DNA of 23,154 nt from JBARRO01 sp049644265 (GTDB taxonomy: Bacteria; Bacteroidota; Ignavibacteria; UBA10030): assembly GCA_049644265.1 (NCBI GenBank), contig JBARRO010000142.1, positions 1 through 23,154 of the forward strand, given 5' to 3'. The notes beneath the pieces are model-generated. The model was not told where the DNA came from and did no database searches. It saw nothing but the letters and a program-made list of their open reading frames with translations. Below are positions 15,582 to 22,222 of this stretch, one piece after another. Made by a program: the position numbers and the translations under genes. Position 1 is the first letter of the stretch, and each line of letters opens with the position of its first letter.

Positions 15582-15977
15582 ATGTCAATAACCGATCCCA
15601 TCTCTGATTTTCTTACAAGAATTCGCAATGCCGGGAAGGCTAAGCACCGCCGCGTGGATATTCCGGCGTCGGGTGTCAAAAAGGCCATGGCGAAAATTCT
15701 GCTCGACCAAAAGTATATTGCCAACTTCACGGTCCTTGAAGACAAGAAGCAGGGTGTCATTCGGATTAATCTGAAATACAAGGATGGGAAACCGGTGATC
15801 AATGGCCTTCGCAGAGTGAGCCGGCCCGGAATTCGCCGTTATCGCAACTCCGATGAAATGCCACGGGTCCTTGGCGGCCTTGGCATTGCTATCATCTCGA
15901 CTTCCAAGGGAGTCATGACGGAATCCCAGGCGCGCAAGCAGAACGTCGGGGGCGAGATTCTCGCCTATATCTGGTAA
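15582..15977 (+). CDS. rpsH: 30S ribosomal protein S8
   Basis: S8 binds 16S helix 21 and organises the central domain; in E. coli it represses the spc operon by binding an RNA mimic near rplE. The 131-aa product has MSITDPISDFLTRIRNA, INLKYKDGKPVINGLRRVSRPG and the C-terminal RNA-binding STSKGVMTESQARKQNVGGE. ATG 15582 is 23 nt after rpsN with only AAGAAAGAA ahead. I saw no obvious helix 21-like mimic in the short spacers around rplX, rplE or rpsN. Confidence 0.98.
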   Translation: MSITDPISDFLTRIRNAGKAKHRRVDIPASGVKKAMAKILLDQKYIANFTVLEDKKQGVIRINLKYKDGKPVINGLRRVSRPGIRRYRNSDEMPRVLGGLGIAIISTSKGVMTESQARKQNVGGEILAYIW

Positions 15978-15996
15978 GCAACGAGGAGAATGCATC

Positions 15997-16548
15997 GTGT
16001 CACGTATTGGAAGAAAACCTGTTCAAATTCCGAAGGGCGTCACGGTGTCGGTGAAGGATGGCGCGGTTGCCGTGAAAGGTCCGAAAGGTGAGCTCACGGC
16101 CGAGGTCCATCATGATATTGGGATGGAAGTGAAAGACGGTCATGTTCTCGTGACGAGAAAATTGGAGGATAAGGACCATAAGGCGCTTCACGGTCTTTGG
16201 AGGGCTCTGGTCCAGAACATGGTTGTGGGTGTGACAGAAGGATATTTCAAGAAGCTGGAAATCGTCGGCGTCGGTTATCGTGCTGAGATGAAAGGAAAGA
16301 AACTTCAACTCCTGATCGGCTATAGTCATCCGATCCTGTTTGGTCCTCCCGAGGGAATCAAGCTGGAAGCTCCGACACAGACAAACATCACGATCAGCGG
16401 AATTGACAAGCAACTGGTGGGTTTGGTTGCTTCGAAAATCCGTTCCTTCCGTCCCCCCGAGCCCTACAAAGGGAAGGGAATCAAGTATGAAGGGGAATAC
16501 ATCCGTCGGAAAGCCGGGAAAGCTGCAGCAACCGCCGCAACAAAATAA
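15997..16548 (+). CDS. rplF: 50S ribosomal protein L6
   Basis: L6 lies near the GTPase-associated region and the sarcin-ricin loop and consists of two similar alpha/beta domains. The 183-aa product shows MSRIGRKPVQIPKGV, VKGPKGEL, GVTEGYFKKLEIVGVGYRAE and the C-terminal FRPPEPYKGKGIKYEGEYIRRKAGK. The start is GTG at 15997 with GAGGAGAA at 15983-15990, a strong site. A short Ala-rich tail (AAATAATK) closes the protein. Confidence 0.98.
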   Translation: MSRIGRKPVQIPKGVTVSVKDGAVAVKGPKGELTAEVHHDIGMEVKDGHVLVTRKLEDKDHKALHGLWRALVQNMVVGVTEGYFKKLEIVGVGYRAEMKGKKLQLLIGYSHPILFGPPEGIKLEAPTQTNITISGIDKQLVGLVASKIRSFRPPEPYKGKGIKYEGEYIRRKAGKAAATAATK

Positions 16549-16584
16549 GCAGACGGAACAGTCGCAGGTCTCAAGGATTTCATT

Positions 16585-16953
16585 ATGATCAAGAAGAATA
16601 CTCAGGAACGACTTCTCAAGAAGAAGAACAGGATCCGCAAGAAAATTACCGGGACGCCCCAGCGTCCGCGGCTCGCGGTGTTTGGGAGCTTGAAGCATAT
16701 CTATGCCCAGATCATCGACGATACGACGGGCAAGACCCTCGTGGCGGCCTCTTCATTAGCGAAAGATCTGCGGGAAGAAATCAAGAAAGCGCCCTCGAGG
16801 AAACAGGTGTACAAGATGGTGGGAATAGCCGCGGCTAAGAAAGCCCTCGAAAAGAACATCAAAGAAGTGGTGTTTGACAGAAACGGAATGTTGTACCACG
16901 GCAAAGTGAAAGCGCTCGCAGAAGGTGCGCGAGAAGGCGGTCTAAAATTCTAA
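16585..16953 (+). CDS. rplR: 50S ribosomal protein L18
   Basis: L18 binds 5S rRNA together with L5 and helps attach it to the 50S central protuberance. The 122-aa product has a very basic N-terminus (RLLKKKNRIRKKI), PQRPRLAVFGSLKHIYAQIIDD, and the C-terminal VVFDRNGMLYHGKVKALAEGAREGGLKF block. ATG 16585 has AAGGA at 16573-16577. The 36-nt spacer after rplF is unremarkable. Confidence 0.98.
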   Translation: MIKKNTQERLLKKKNRIRKKITGTPQRPRLAVFGSLKHIYAQIIDDTTGKTLVAASSLAKDLREEIKKAPSRKQVYKMVGIAAAKKALEKNIKEVVFDRNGMLYHGKVKALAEGAREGGLKF

Positions 16954-16982
16954 ATCGAACGGTTCAGGAAAAGAAAAAAACA

Positions 16983-17489
16983 ATGGGAAAATTCAAAGCT
17001 GGCGAGCTGGAACTGAAAGAGCGATTGGTGCACGTCAATCGTGTCGCCAAGGTGGTGAAGGGTGGACGTCGGTTCAGCTTCAATGCGATCGTTGTGGTGG
17101 GAGATGGAAAAGGCCATATCGGCGTTGGACTCGGCAAAGCCAACGAAGTCGCTGACGCCATCGCAAAGGGTGTGGACGACGCAAAGAAAGTGTTGTTCAA
17201 GGTCCACGTCATCAACGGAACCATACCCCATGAAGTGATCGGCAAATTCGGCGCAGGGAAAGTTCTGTTGAAACCCGCCTCACCAGGTACCGGAATGATC
17301 GCAGGAGGAGGCGTTCGCGCCGTTCTTGAGTCCGCCGGTATCAAGGACATTCTGACAAAGCAAATGGGTTCCGCAAATCCCCACAACGTGGTGAAAGCCA
17401 CTGTGAAAGCACTCCTGAGTCTGTCGGACGCAAAATCCGTGGCCGAGCGTCGTGGAATGTCCCTCCAGGAATTGTTCCAACAAAACTGA
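16983..17489 (+). CDS. rpsE: 30S ribosomal protein S5
   Basis: S5 lies at the mRNA entry site and influences decoding accuracy with S4 and S12. The 168-aa product has the N-terminal dsRNA-binding-like domain (about 11-75, with VAKVVKGGRRFSFNAIVVVGD and GHIGVGLGKANEV) and the C-terminal domain with PASPGTGMIAGGGVRAVLE and GSANPHNVVKA. The loop around Gly27-Gly28, associated with spectinomycin resistance in other species, looks wild type. ATG 16983 has AGGAAAAG roughly 10 nt ahead. Confidence 0.98.
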   Translation: MGKFKAGELELKERLVHVNRVAKVVKGGRRFSFNAIVVVGDGKGHIGVGLGKANEVADAIAKGVDDAKKVLFKVHVINGTIPHEVIGKFGAGKVLLKPASPGTGMIAGGGVRAVLESAGIKDILTKQMGSANPHNVVKATVKALLSLSDAKSVAERRGMSLQELFQQN

Positions 17490-17502
17490 GTAACGCTGCA
17501 TT

Positions 17503-17691
17503 ATGGCCGACAAAAAAATAAAAATTACGCAAACGGGCAGTGTGATCGACGAGCTCGAGAATGCGAAGCGCACGATCGAAGCCCTTGGCCTCGGACGGCC
17601 GAACTATACGGTGGTCAAGAAGGACACACCCCAGATTCGGGGGATGATCAACGCCGTCAGGCATCTTGTGAAAGTTGAAGAGGTCCGCTAA
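17503..17691 (+). CDS. rpmD: 50S ribosomal protein L30
   Basis: L30 is a small globular protein of the 50S subunit. The 62-aa product has KIKITQTGSVIDELENAKRT, the ALGLGRPNYTVVKKDTP segment and the conserved IRGMINAVRHLVKVEE end. L30 is one of the few r-proteins lost in some bacteria, so its presence is informative. The stop and the rplO start share one base (TAATG), pointing to translational coupling. Confidence 0.97.
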   Translation: MADKKIKITQTGSVIDELENAKRTIEALGLGRPNYTVVKKDTPQIRGMINAVRHLVKVEEVR

Positions 17692-18188
17692 TGGGAAAAG
17701 ACATCCTCAGCAACCTGACTCCTGCAAAAGGATCAAGGAGAAAGACAAAGCGCATCGGGCGTGGCCAGGGATCCGGTCACGGCGGAACCGCGACAAAGGG
17801 GCACAAGGGGGCGCGCTCGCGGTCTGGGCACAAGTTCAAGATGTGGTTTGAAGGCGGGCAGATGCCGCTGACGCGTCGGGTTCCGAAGTTCGGATTTACG
17901 AGCCGTAATCGCGAAGAGATGCAGGTCGTCAATGTTGAAACCCTTGCCGTGCTGGTTGAGAACAAGAAAATTGCAGGCAGTGTTGTGGACCCGGAGATTC
18001 TGTACAAGATCGGAGCCATCACCAAGAAACATGGTTCGGTCAAAATTCTGGGGAACGGAGAGTTGAAATCGAAACTGGAAGTGAGCGCGCACGCATTCAG
18101 CAAGTCGGCAATTACAAAGATTGAGGCTGCCGGAGGGAAAGCCAACGTCCTATCACAAACGCACAAGACTGCTGAACCAGCGAAGTAA
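17691..18188 (+). CDS. rplO: 50S ribosomal protein L15
   Basis: L15 is a late-assembly 50S protein with a long basic N-terminal extension that threads through 23S rRNA. The 165-aa product has LSNLTPAKGSRRKTKRIGRG, the Gly-rich GQGSGHGGTATKGHKGARSR, GFEGGQMPL-like FEGGQMPLTRRVPKFGF, and the HAFSKSAITKIEAAGGK end. About 15 residues (ANVLSQTHKTAEPAK) trail the usual C-terminus. GAGGT at 17680-17684 inside rpmD is the likely ribosome-binding site. It overlaps both neighbours by one base (TAATG at each end). Confidence 0.98.
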   Translation: MGKDILSNLTPAKGSRRKTKRIGRGQGSGHGGTATKGHKGARSRSGHKFKMWFEGGQMPLTRRVPKFGFTSRNREEMQVVNVETLAVLVENKKIAGSVVDPEILYKIGAITKKHGSVKILGNGELKSKLEVSAHAFSKSAITKIEAAGGKANVLSQTHKTAEPAK

Positions 18189-19525
18189 TGAGCAAACTCA
18201 CCGAGACGTTTACCAACATTTTTAAGATCCAGGAGCTGAGGGAGCGCCTGTTTTTCACGGCTGCCCTCCTCATTATTGTTCGTATCGGTTCCCACATTAC
18301 GCTTCCGGGAGTCGATGCGTCGCTGCTGGCGGATACCATCCGAAAATCTTCCGAAAACACCCTGTTCGGTCTCTACGATCTGTTTGTCGGGGGGGCGTTC
18401 AGTAACGCGGCAGTCTTTGCGCTGGGCATCATGCCCTATATCAGCAGCTCGATCGTCATCCAGCTGCTGGGTGCTGTGATCCCGTACTTCCAGAAACTGC
18501 AAAAGGAAGGCGAGGATGGCCGGAAAAAAATTACCCAGTACACGCGTTATGGCACGGTGTTGATTTCCATGCTCCAGGCCAGCGGCGTGGTCGTCAAGCT
18601 GGTCCACACGACGACTCCTTCGGGCCCGATCGTCCCTGTCGACGTACAAGGATTCGGTTTTACGCTCAGTTCAATGATCATCCTGACCGCGGGCACGATC
18701 TTCATGATGTGGCTTGGCGAGCAGATTACGGAGCGGGGTATCGGGAACGGAATTTCTCTCATCATCTTCATCGGAATCATTGCCCGGTTTCCGCATTCGA
18801 TACTGGATGAATATCAGCTCATTCGCGCGGGAACGCGAAACGTGATCATCGAGCTCATTATTTTCGCACTCATGGGGGTTATCGTTGCCGGCGTTGTTCT
18901 CGTGACTCAGGGCACCCGTCGGATCCCTGTTCAGTACGCAAAACGTGTCGTCGGACGAAAAGTATATGGGGGAGTCACACAATATATCCCGTTGCGCGTC
19001 AATACCGCCGGCGTCATGCCGATTATCTTCGCGCAGGCGATCATGTTCATCCCCCAAATTATTTTTTCGTTCTTTCCAGAAAGTGATTTTGTCTCTGAGT
19101 TATCGAACACATGGTTCAGTTATACGTCCTGGACCTATTCGTTTGTGTACGGGTTGATGATCGTCTTCTTCACCTATTTCTACACGGCGATCGCGTTCAA
19201 TCCGAAGGATGTGGCTGACAACATGAAGAAGCAGGGGGGATTTATACCGGGAATTCGACCGGGCACGCACACTGCAGATTTTGTCGATAACATCCTGACG
19301 AAGATTACGCTCCCCGGGTCGGTGTTCCTTGCAATTGTGGCAATCTTGCCGACCATGATGATCAAAATGGGAGTGACGGCTGGATTTGCATCGTTCTTTG
19401 GCGGAACCAGCCTCCTCATTGTGGTGGGAGTCGCTCTCGACACGCTTCAGCAGGTGGAATCACACCTTCTGATGAGACACTACGACGGCTTCATGAAGAG
19501 CGGCAAATTGCGGGGAAGACGTTGA
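18188..19525 (+). CDS. secY: Protein translocase subunit SecY
   Basis: SecY is the pore of the SecYEG channel in the cytoplasmic membrane. The 445-aa product is full length with ten predicted membrane segments, roughly 20-38, 72-96, 120-139, 158-177, 186-201, 218-240, 272-295, 318-337, 374-392 and 396-420. The plug region follows TM1 (LPGVDASLLADT). GLYDLFVGGAFSNAAVFALGIMPYISSSI, GEQITERGIGNGISLIIF and PLRVNTAGVMPIIFAQ are family signatures. The cytosolic loops around RRIPVQYAKR (244-253) and NPKDVADNMKKQGGFIPGIRPG (338-359) carry ribosome and SecA contacts. It starts within the rplO stop (TAATG). adk, which follows secY in many bacteria, is absent here and map comes next. Confidence 0.99.
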   Translation: MSKLTETFTNIFKIQELRERLFFTAALLIIVRIGSHITLPGVDASLLADTIRKSSENTLFGLYDLFVGGAFSNAAVFALGIMPYISSSIVIQLLGAVIPYFQKLQKEGEDGRKKITQYTRYGTVLISMLQASGVVVKLVHTTTPSGPIVPVDVQGFGFTLSSMIILTAGTIFMMWLGEQITERGIGNGISLIIFIGIIARFPHSILDEYQLIRAGTRNVIIELIIFALMGVIVAGVVLVTQGTRRIPVQYAKRVVGRKVYGGVTQYIPLRVNTAGVMPIIFAQAIMFIPQIIFSFFPESDFVSELSNTWFSYTSWTYSFVYGLMIVFFTYFYTAIAFNPKDVADNMKKQGGFIPGIRPGTHTADFVDNILTKITLPGSVFLAIVAILPTMMIKMGVTAGFASFFGGTSLLIVVGVALDTLQQVESHLLMRHYDGFMKSGKLRGRR

Positions 19526-19540
19526 ACGTCGCGTTGTTCC

Positions 19541-20302
19541 ATGGTTCGAATTAAGACGAAACGTGAAATTGATCTTATCCGGGAAAGCTCGCGGATTGTT
19601 GCGGAAGTTTTGAAGCTGATCGGGGCACGGATTCGGCCCGGCGTGACCACGATAGAGCTTGATCGGTTGGCCGAAGACTACATCAGGTCGTGCGGCGGTC
19701 TTCCGGCGTTCAAAGGATACGGAAGCTCAAAGCAGAATTTGTTTCCCGCTACCTTGTGCACGTCGATCGATTCTGAAGTGGTCCATGGGATTCCGGCGAA
19801 ACGCGTACTGCGGGAAGGCGAAATCATCTCGATCGATGTTGGAGTAAAGAAAGACGGCTATTTTGGCGACGGGGCCTGGTCGTATCCGGTCGGTGAAATC
19901 TCGCCGGAAAAACGGCGACTCCTTCAGGTGACAGAAGAATCACTCCTGAAGGGCATTGAACAGGCCGTGGCCGGGAACAAAGTGCACGACATTTCGGCTG
20001 CTGTTCAATCTCATGTGGAAGCCAATGGATATTCTGTCGTGCGGGATCTCGTCGGACACGGTGTGGGGAAGGATTTGCACGAGGAACCTTCCGTACCGAA
20101 TTATGGGAAGGCGGGAACAGGTCTTCCGCTCCGCGAAGGGATGACGCTGGCAATCGAACCGATGGTGAATGAGGGGAGCTGGGAAGTAACGATGGCCGAA
20201 GATGGCTGGACGATCTTCACGACGGATGGAAAACCCTCGGCGCATTTCGAGCACACGGTCGCGATCGTGAACGGAAACCCAGTCATACTTACTCAGTCTT
20301 GA
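19541..20302 (+). CDS. map: Type I methionine aminopeptidase
   Basis: Removes the initiator Met from nascent proteins with a small second residue. The 253-aa product is a type Ia enzyme without an N-terminal zinc-finger extension. The five metal ligands are present: Asp99, Asp110, His173, Glu206 and Glu237. His82 of VVHGIP and His180 in the LHEEPSVPNYG segment match substrate-contacting histidines of the family. ATG 19541 is 15 nt after secY with no clear Shine-Dalgarno sequence. Its place between secY and infA ties N-terminal processing to ribosome production. Confidence 0.98.
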   Translation: MVRIKTKREIDLIRESSRIVAEVLKLIGARIRPGVTTIELDRLAEDYIRSCGGLPAFKGYGSSKQNLFPATLCTSIDSEVVHGIPAKRVLREGEIISIDVGVKKDGYFGDGAWSYPVGEISPEKRRLLQVTEESLLKGIEQAVAGNKVHDISAAVQSHVEANGYSVVRDLVGHGVGKDLHEEPSVPNYGKAGTGLPLREGMTLAIEPMVNEGSWEVTMAEDGWTIFTTDGKPSAHFEHTVAIVNGNPVILTQS

Positions 20303-20309
20303 CCACCCG

Positions 20310-20528
20310 ATGGCAAAACAGGGACCGATTAAAGTGGATGGAGTCATTACGGATACCTTGCCGAATGCTACGTTCAGGGTCAAGCTGGATAACGGAGTCG
20401 AGATTCTTGCACACATCTCCGGGAAAATGCGGATGCACTACATCAAAATTCTCGTGGGAGATCGTGTGACTGTGGAAATGTCTCCGTACGACCTGACGAA
20501 GGGTCGCATTACGTATCGCTACAAATAA
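20310..20528 (+). CDS. infA: Translation initiation factor IF-1
   Basis: IF-1 binds the 30S A site during initiation. The 72-aa product is exactly the family size: one S1-type OB domain with IKVDGVITDTLPNATFRVKL, NGVEILAHISGKMRMHYIKI and a C-terminal SPYDLTKGRITYRYK. ATG 20310 is 7 nt after the map stop and lacks an evident Shine-Dalgarno sequence, so it is probably translated by coupling to map. Confidence 0.98.
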   Translation: MAKQGPIKVDGVITDTLPNATFRVKLDNGVEILAHISGKMRMHYIKILVGDRVTVEMSPYDLTKGRITYRYK

Positions 20529-20547
20529 GACAAGAAATGAGGCAAGC

Positions 20548-20661
20548 ATGAAAGTCCGGTCATCTGTCAAGAAAATATGTGAGAACTGCAAGATCATCCG
20601 CCGCAAGGGGGTTGTCCGGGTGATCTGCAAGAACCCCAAGCACCGACAACGGCAAGGATAA
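20548..20661 (+). CDS. rpmJ: 50S ribosomal protein L36, zinc-binding
   Basis: A 37-aa protein, MKVRSSVKKICENCKIIRR through HRQRQG. L36 is a tiny zinc protein of the 50S subunit near the L11/L16 region. The C-X2-C-X12-C-X4-H set (C11, C14, C27, H32) is intact, so this is the zinc-dependent form. ATG 20548 has TGAGG at 20538-20542, 5 nt upstream. The stop overlaps the AAGGAG of rpsM. It is easily missed because of its size. Confidence 0.97.
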   Translation: MKVRSSVKKICENCKIIRRKGVVRVICKNPKHRQRQG

Positions 20662-20671
20662 GGAGTATCCA

Positions 20672-21055
20672 GTGGCTCGAATTGCAGGAGTTGATTTACC
20701 AAAAAACAAACGTGCCGAGATCGGCCTGACCTACATCTATGGAATTGGCCGTTCGACGTCACAGAAAATCCTCACGAAGGCCAAGATTGACTGGAACAAG
20801 CGGGTCTCGGACCTGAACGACGACGAGGTCGCAGCGATCCGGGCGATTATTCAGGCCGATGTCAAGGTCGAAGGCGCTCTCCGGAGCGAGACCCAGCTCA
20901 ACGTCAAGCGCTTGATGGATATCGGATGTTATCGGGGTCTTCGTCATCGCAAAGGGCTGCCCGCCAGGGGCCAGCGTACGAGAACCAACGCCAGGACGCG
21001 CAAAGGAAAGAGGAAGACGGTCGCCGGCAGAAAGAAAGCAATCGAGAAGAAGTAA
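20672..21055 (+). CDS. rpsM: 30S ribosomal protein S13
   Basis: S13 is a head protein that contacts P-site tRNA and forms bridges to L5 and 23S helix 38. The 127-aa product has MARIAGVDLPKNKRAEIGLTYIYGIG, the helix-hairpin-helix core, YRGLRHRKGLPARGQRTRTNARTRKG, and a basic tail. The start is GTG at 20672 with AAGGAG at 20660-20665. In E. coli S4 represses the alpha operon at a pseudoknot ahead of rpsM; here rpsM starts 10 nt after rpmJ, leaving no room for such a leader outside coding sequence. Confidence 0.98.
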   Translation: MARIAGVDLPKNKRAEIGLTYIYGIGRSTSQKILTKAKIDWNKRVSDLNDDEVAAIRAIIQADVKVEGALRSETQLNVKRLMDIGCYRGLRHRKGLPARGQRTRTNARTRKGKRKTVAGRKKAIEKK

Positions 21056-21091
21056 TCCACTTCAACTCTCGTCTACGAAAGGAAGAACACC

Positions 21092-21493
21092 TTGGGAAAA
21101 CAAGCAGCAGCGGCACCGGTTACAAAGAAGAAGAAAAAAGTCCATGTCGACGCCAGCGGAAAAGCCTTTATCAAGGCGACGTTCAACAACACGATTGTGA
21201 CGTTGACGGACACGTACGGCAACACAATCGCATGGTCGACTTCGGGTAAGAACGGGTTCAAGGGCTCGCGGAAAAGCACTCCGTTTGCAGCACAGGTTGC
21301 GGCGGAAGCAGCGGCCAAAGAAGCGCACGACCTGGGGTTGCGCCGTGTGGAAGTCTTTATCAAGGGTCCGGGCGGCGGCCGGGAAGCGGCGGTTCGGTCT
21401 CTCCAAACAGCGGGAATCGAAGTGACCATGATCCGCGACGTTACGCCGATTCCTCATAACGGATGCCGGCCACCGAAGCGGCGACGCGTTTAA
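21092..21493 (+). CDS. rpsK: 30S ribosomal protein S11
   Basis: S11 lies on the 30S platform near the E-site mRNA. The 133-aa product has a Lys/Ala-rich N-terminus (GKQAAAAPVTKKKKK), then FIKATFNNTIVTLTD, GFKGSRKSTPFAAQVAAEAAA, KGPGGGREAAVRSLQ and the end VTPIPHNGCRPPKRRRV; the Asn-Gly in PHNG is the isoaspartate-forming site known in S11. The start is TTG at 21092, supported by AAAGGAA (21078-21084) and the lack of other suitable starts before the conserved core. It is separated from rpsM by 36 nt. Confidence 0.97.
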   Translation: MGKQAAAAPVTKKKKKVHVDASGKAFIKATFNNTIVTLTDTYGNTIAWSTSGKNGFKGSRKSTPFAAQVAAEAAAKEAHDLGLRRVEVFIKGPGGGREAAVRSLQTAGIEVTMIRDVTPIPHNGCRPPKRRRV

Positions 21494-21514
21494 CACTCTT
21501 CATCAAGGAGAACT

Positions 21515-22144
21515 ATGGCAAGATACATTGATGCCAACTGCAAACTGTGCCGGAGGGAAAAACAGAAGCTTTTCCTGAAGGGAACAAAATGCTACACCGA
21601 AAAATGTCCGATCGAACGGCGCAACTACGCCCCGGGTCAACATGGCCAGTCCCGCCGGTCGAGAATTTCTGAATACGGCATTCAGTTGCGCGAGAAGCAG
21701 AAGGTTCGGAGAATCTACGGACTCCTCGAGGTCCAGTTCAGAAATTATTTTGAACGCGCCCTGAAACAAACAGGCCGCACGGGCGACGCGCTTGTGAAGA
21801 TGCTGGAACGACGCCTCGACAATGTCATCTACCGGATGGGGCTTGCTCCCTCGCGGAAATCCGCACGCCAGTTGGTGATCCACCGCCATTTCATGGTCAA
21901 TAACAAGGTCGTTGATATCCCGTCTTACCTCCTGAACCCGGGCGACGTCGTCCAGGTGTGCGAAAAGAGCAGGAAGCTTGAGCTGATTCACTCCGCGATG
22001 AAGCGGGTGAAGGATACTTCCATGTCTTCGTGGCTCAGCCTCGACAAGGCTACATTGGCGGGGACATTCCTCAGCGTTCCTGAGCGGAATGACATTCCGT
22101 TGAATGCCAACGAACAACTGATTGTTGAATTGTATTCCAAGTAG
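21515..22144 (+). CDS. rpsD: 30S ribosomal protein S4, zinc-binding form
   Basis: S4 is a primary 16S rRNA binder that nucleates 30S body assembly and, in E. coli, regulates the alpha operon. The 209-aa product has an N-terminal C4 zinc site (C9, C12, C26, C31), RRNYAPGQHGQ, and an S4 RNA-binding domain at about 98-160 (RRLDNVIYRMGLAPSRKSARQLVIHRHF, VDIPSYLLNPGDVV). ATG 21515 has AAGGAG at 21505-21510. It is followed by a 74-nt structured spacer before rpoA. Confidence 0.98.
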   Translation: MARYIDANCKLCRREKQKLFLKGTKCYTEKCPIERRNYAPGQHGQSRRSRISEYGIQLREKQKVRRIYGLLEVQFRNYFERALKQTGRTGDALVKMLERRLDNVIYRMGLAPSRKSARQLVIHRHFMVNNKVVDIPSYLLNPGDVVQVCEKSRKLELIHSAMKRVKDTSMSSWLSLDKATLAGTFLSVPERNDIPLNANEQLIVELYSK

Positions 22145-22188
22145 CGTTGAACCGATTTTCCCTACTCATCAGGTTTTGAAATTATCCG

Positions 22189-22206
22189 CCTCGACGTAAT
22201 TCGAGG
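22189..22206 (+). promoter_or_regulatory. Hairpin overlapping the rpoA ribosome-binding site
   Basis: CCTCGA (22189-22194), loop CGTAAT, TCGAGG (22201-22206) form a perfect 6-bp stem. The 3' arm contains the GAGG of the GAGGGA Shine-Dalgarno sequence (22203-22208) for rpoA, so folding would hide it. It lies in the 74-nt rpsD-rpoA gap, the only long spacer of the alpha genes. S4 is the alpha-operon regulator in E. coli, so an S4- or translation-sensitive switch is a reasonable but untested idea. No T-run follows. Confidence 0.5.
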
Positions 22207-22213
22207 GAAAAGA

Positions 22214-22222
22214 ATGCCATGA
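22214..22222 (+). other. Two-codon mini-ORF overlapping the rpoA start
   Basis: ATG CCA TGA, whose stop overlaps the rpoA ATG in ATGA. The GAGGGA is 5 nt before this ATG and 10 nt before the rpoA ATG, so the upstream ATG has the better spacing. It could capture ribosomes that then reinitiate at rpoA, or it may be chance. Confidence 0.3.

Noticed and set aside
17777..18649. 290-codon minus-strand open frame across the rplO-secY junction
   Set aside because: Both plus-strand genes are unmistakable and leave no independent signal for a minus-strand gene.
22147..22185. Possible rpoA promoter (TTGAAC or TTTTCC with AATTAT)
   Set aside because: Spacing or hexamer match is poor in every combination, with no better than chance support in an A/T-rich gap.
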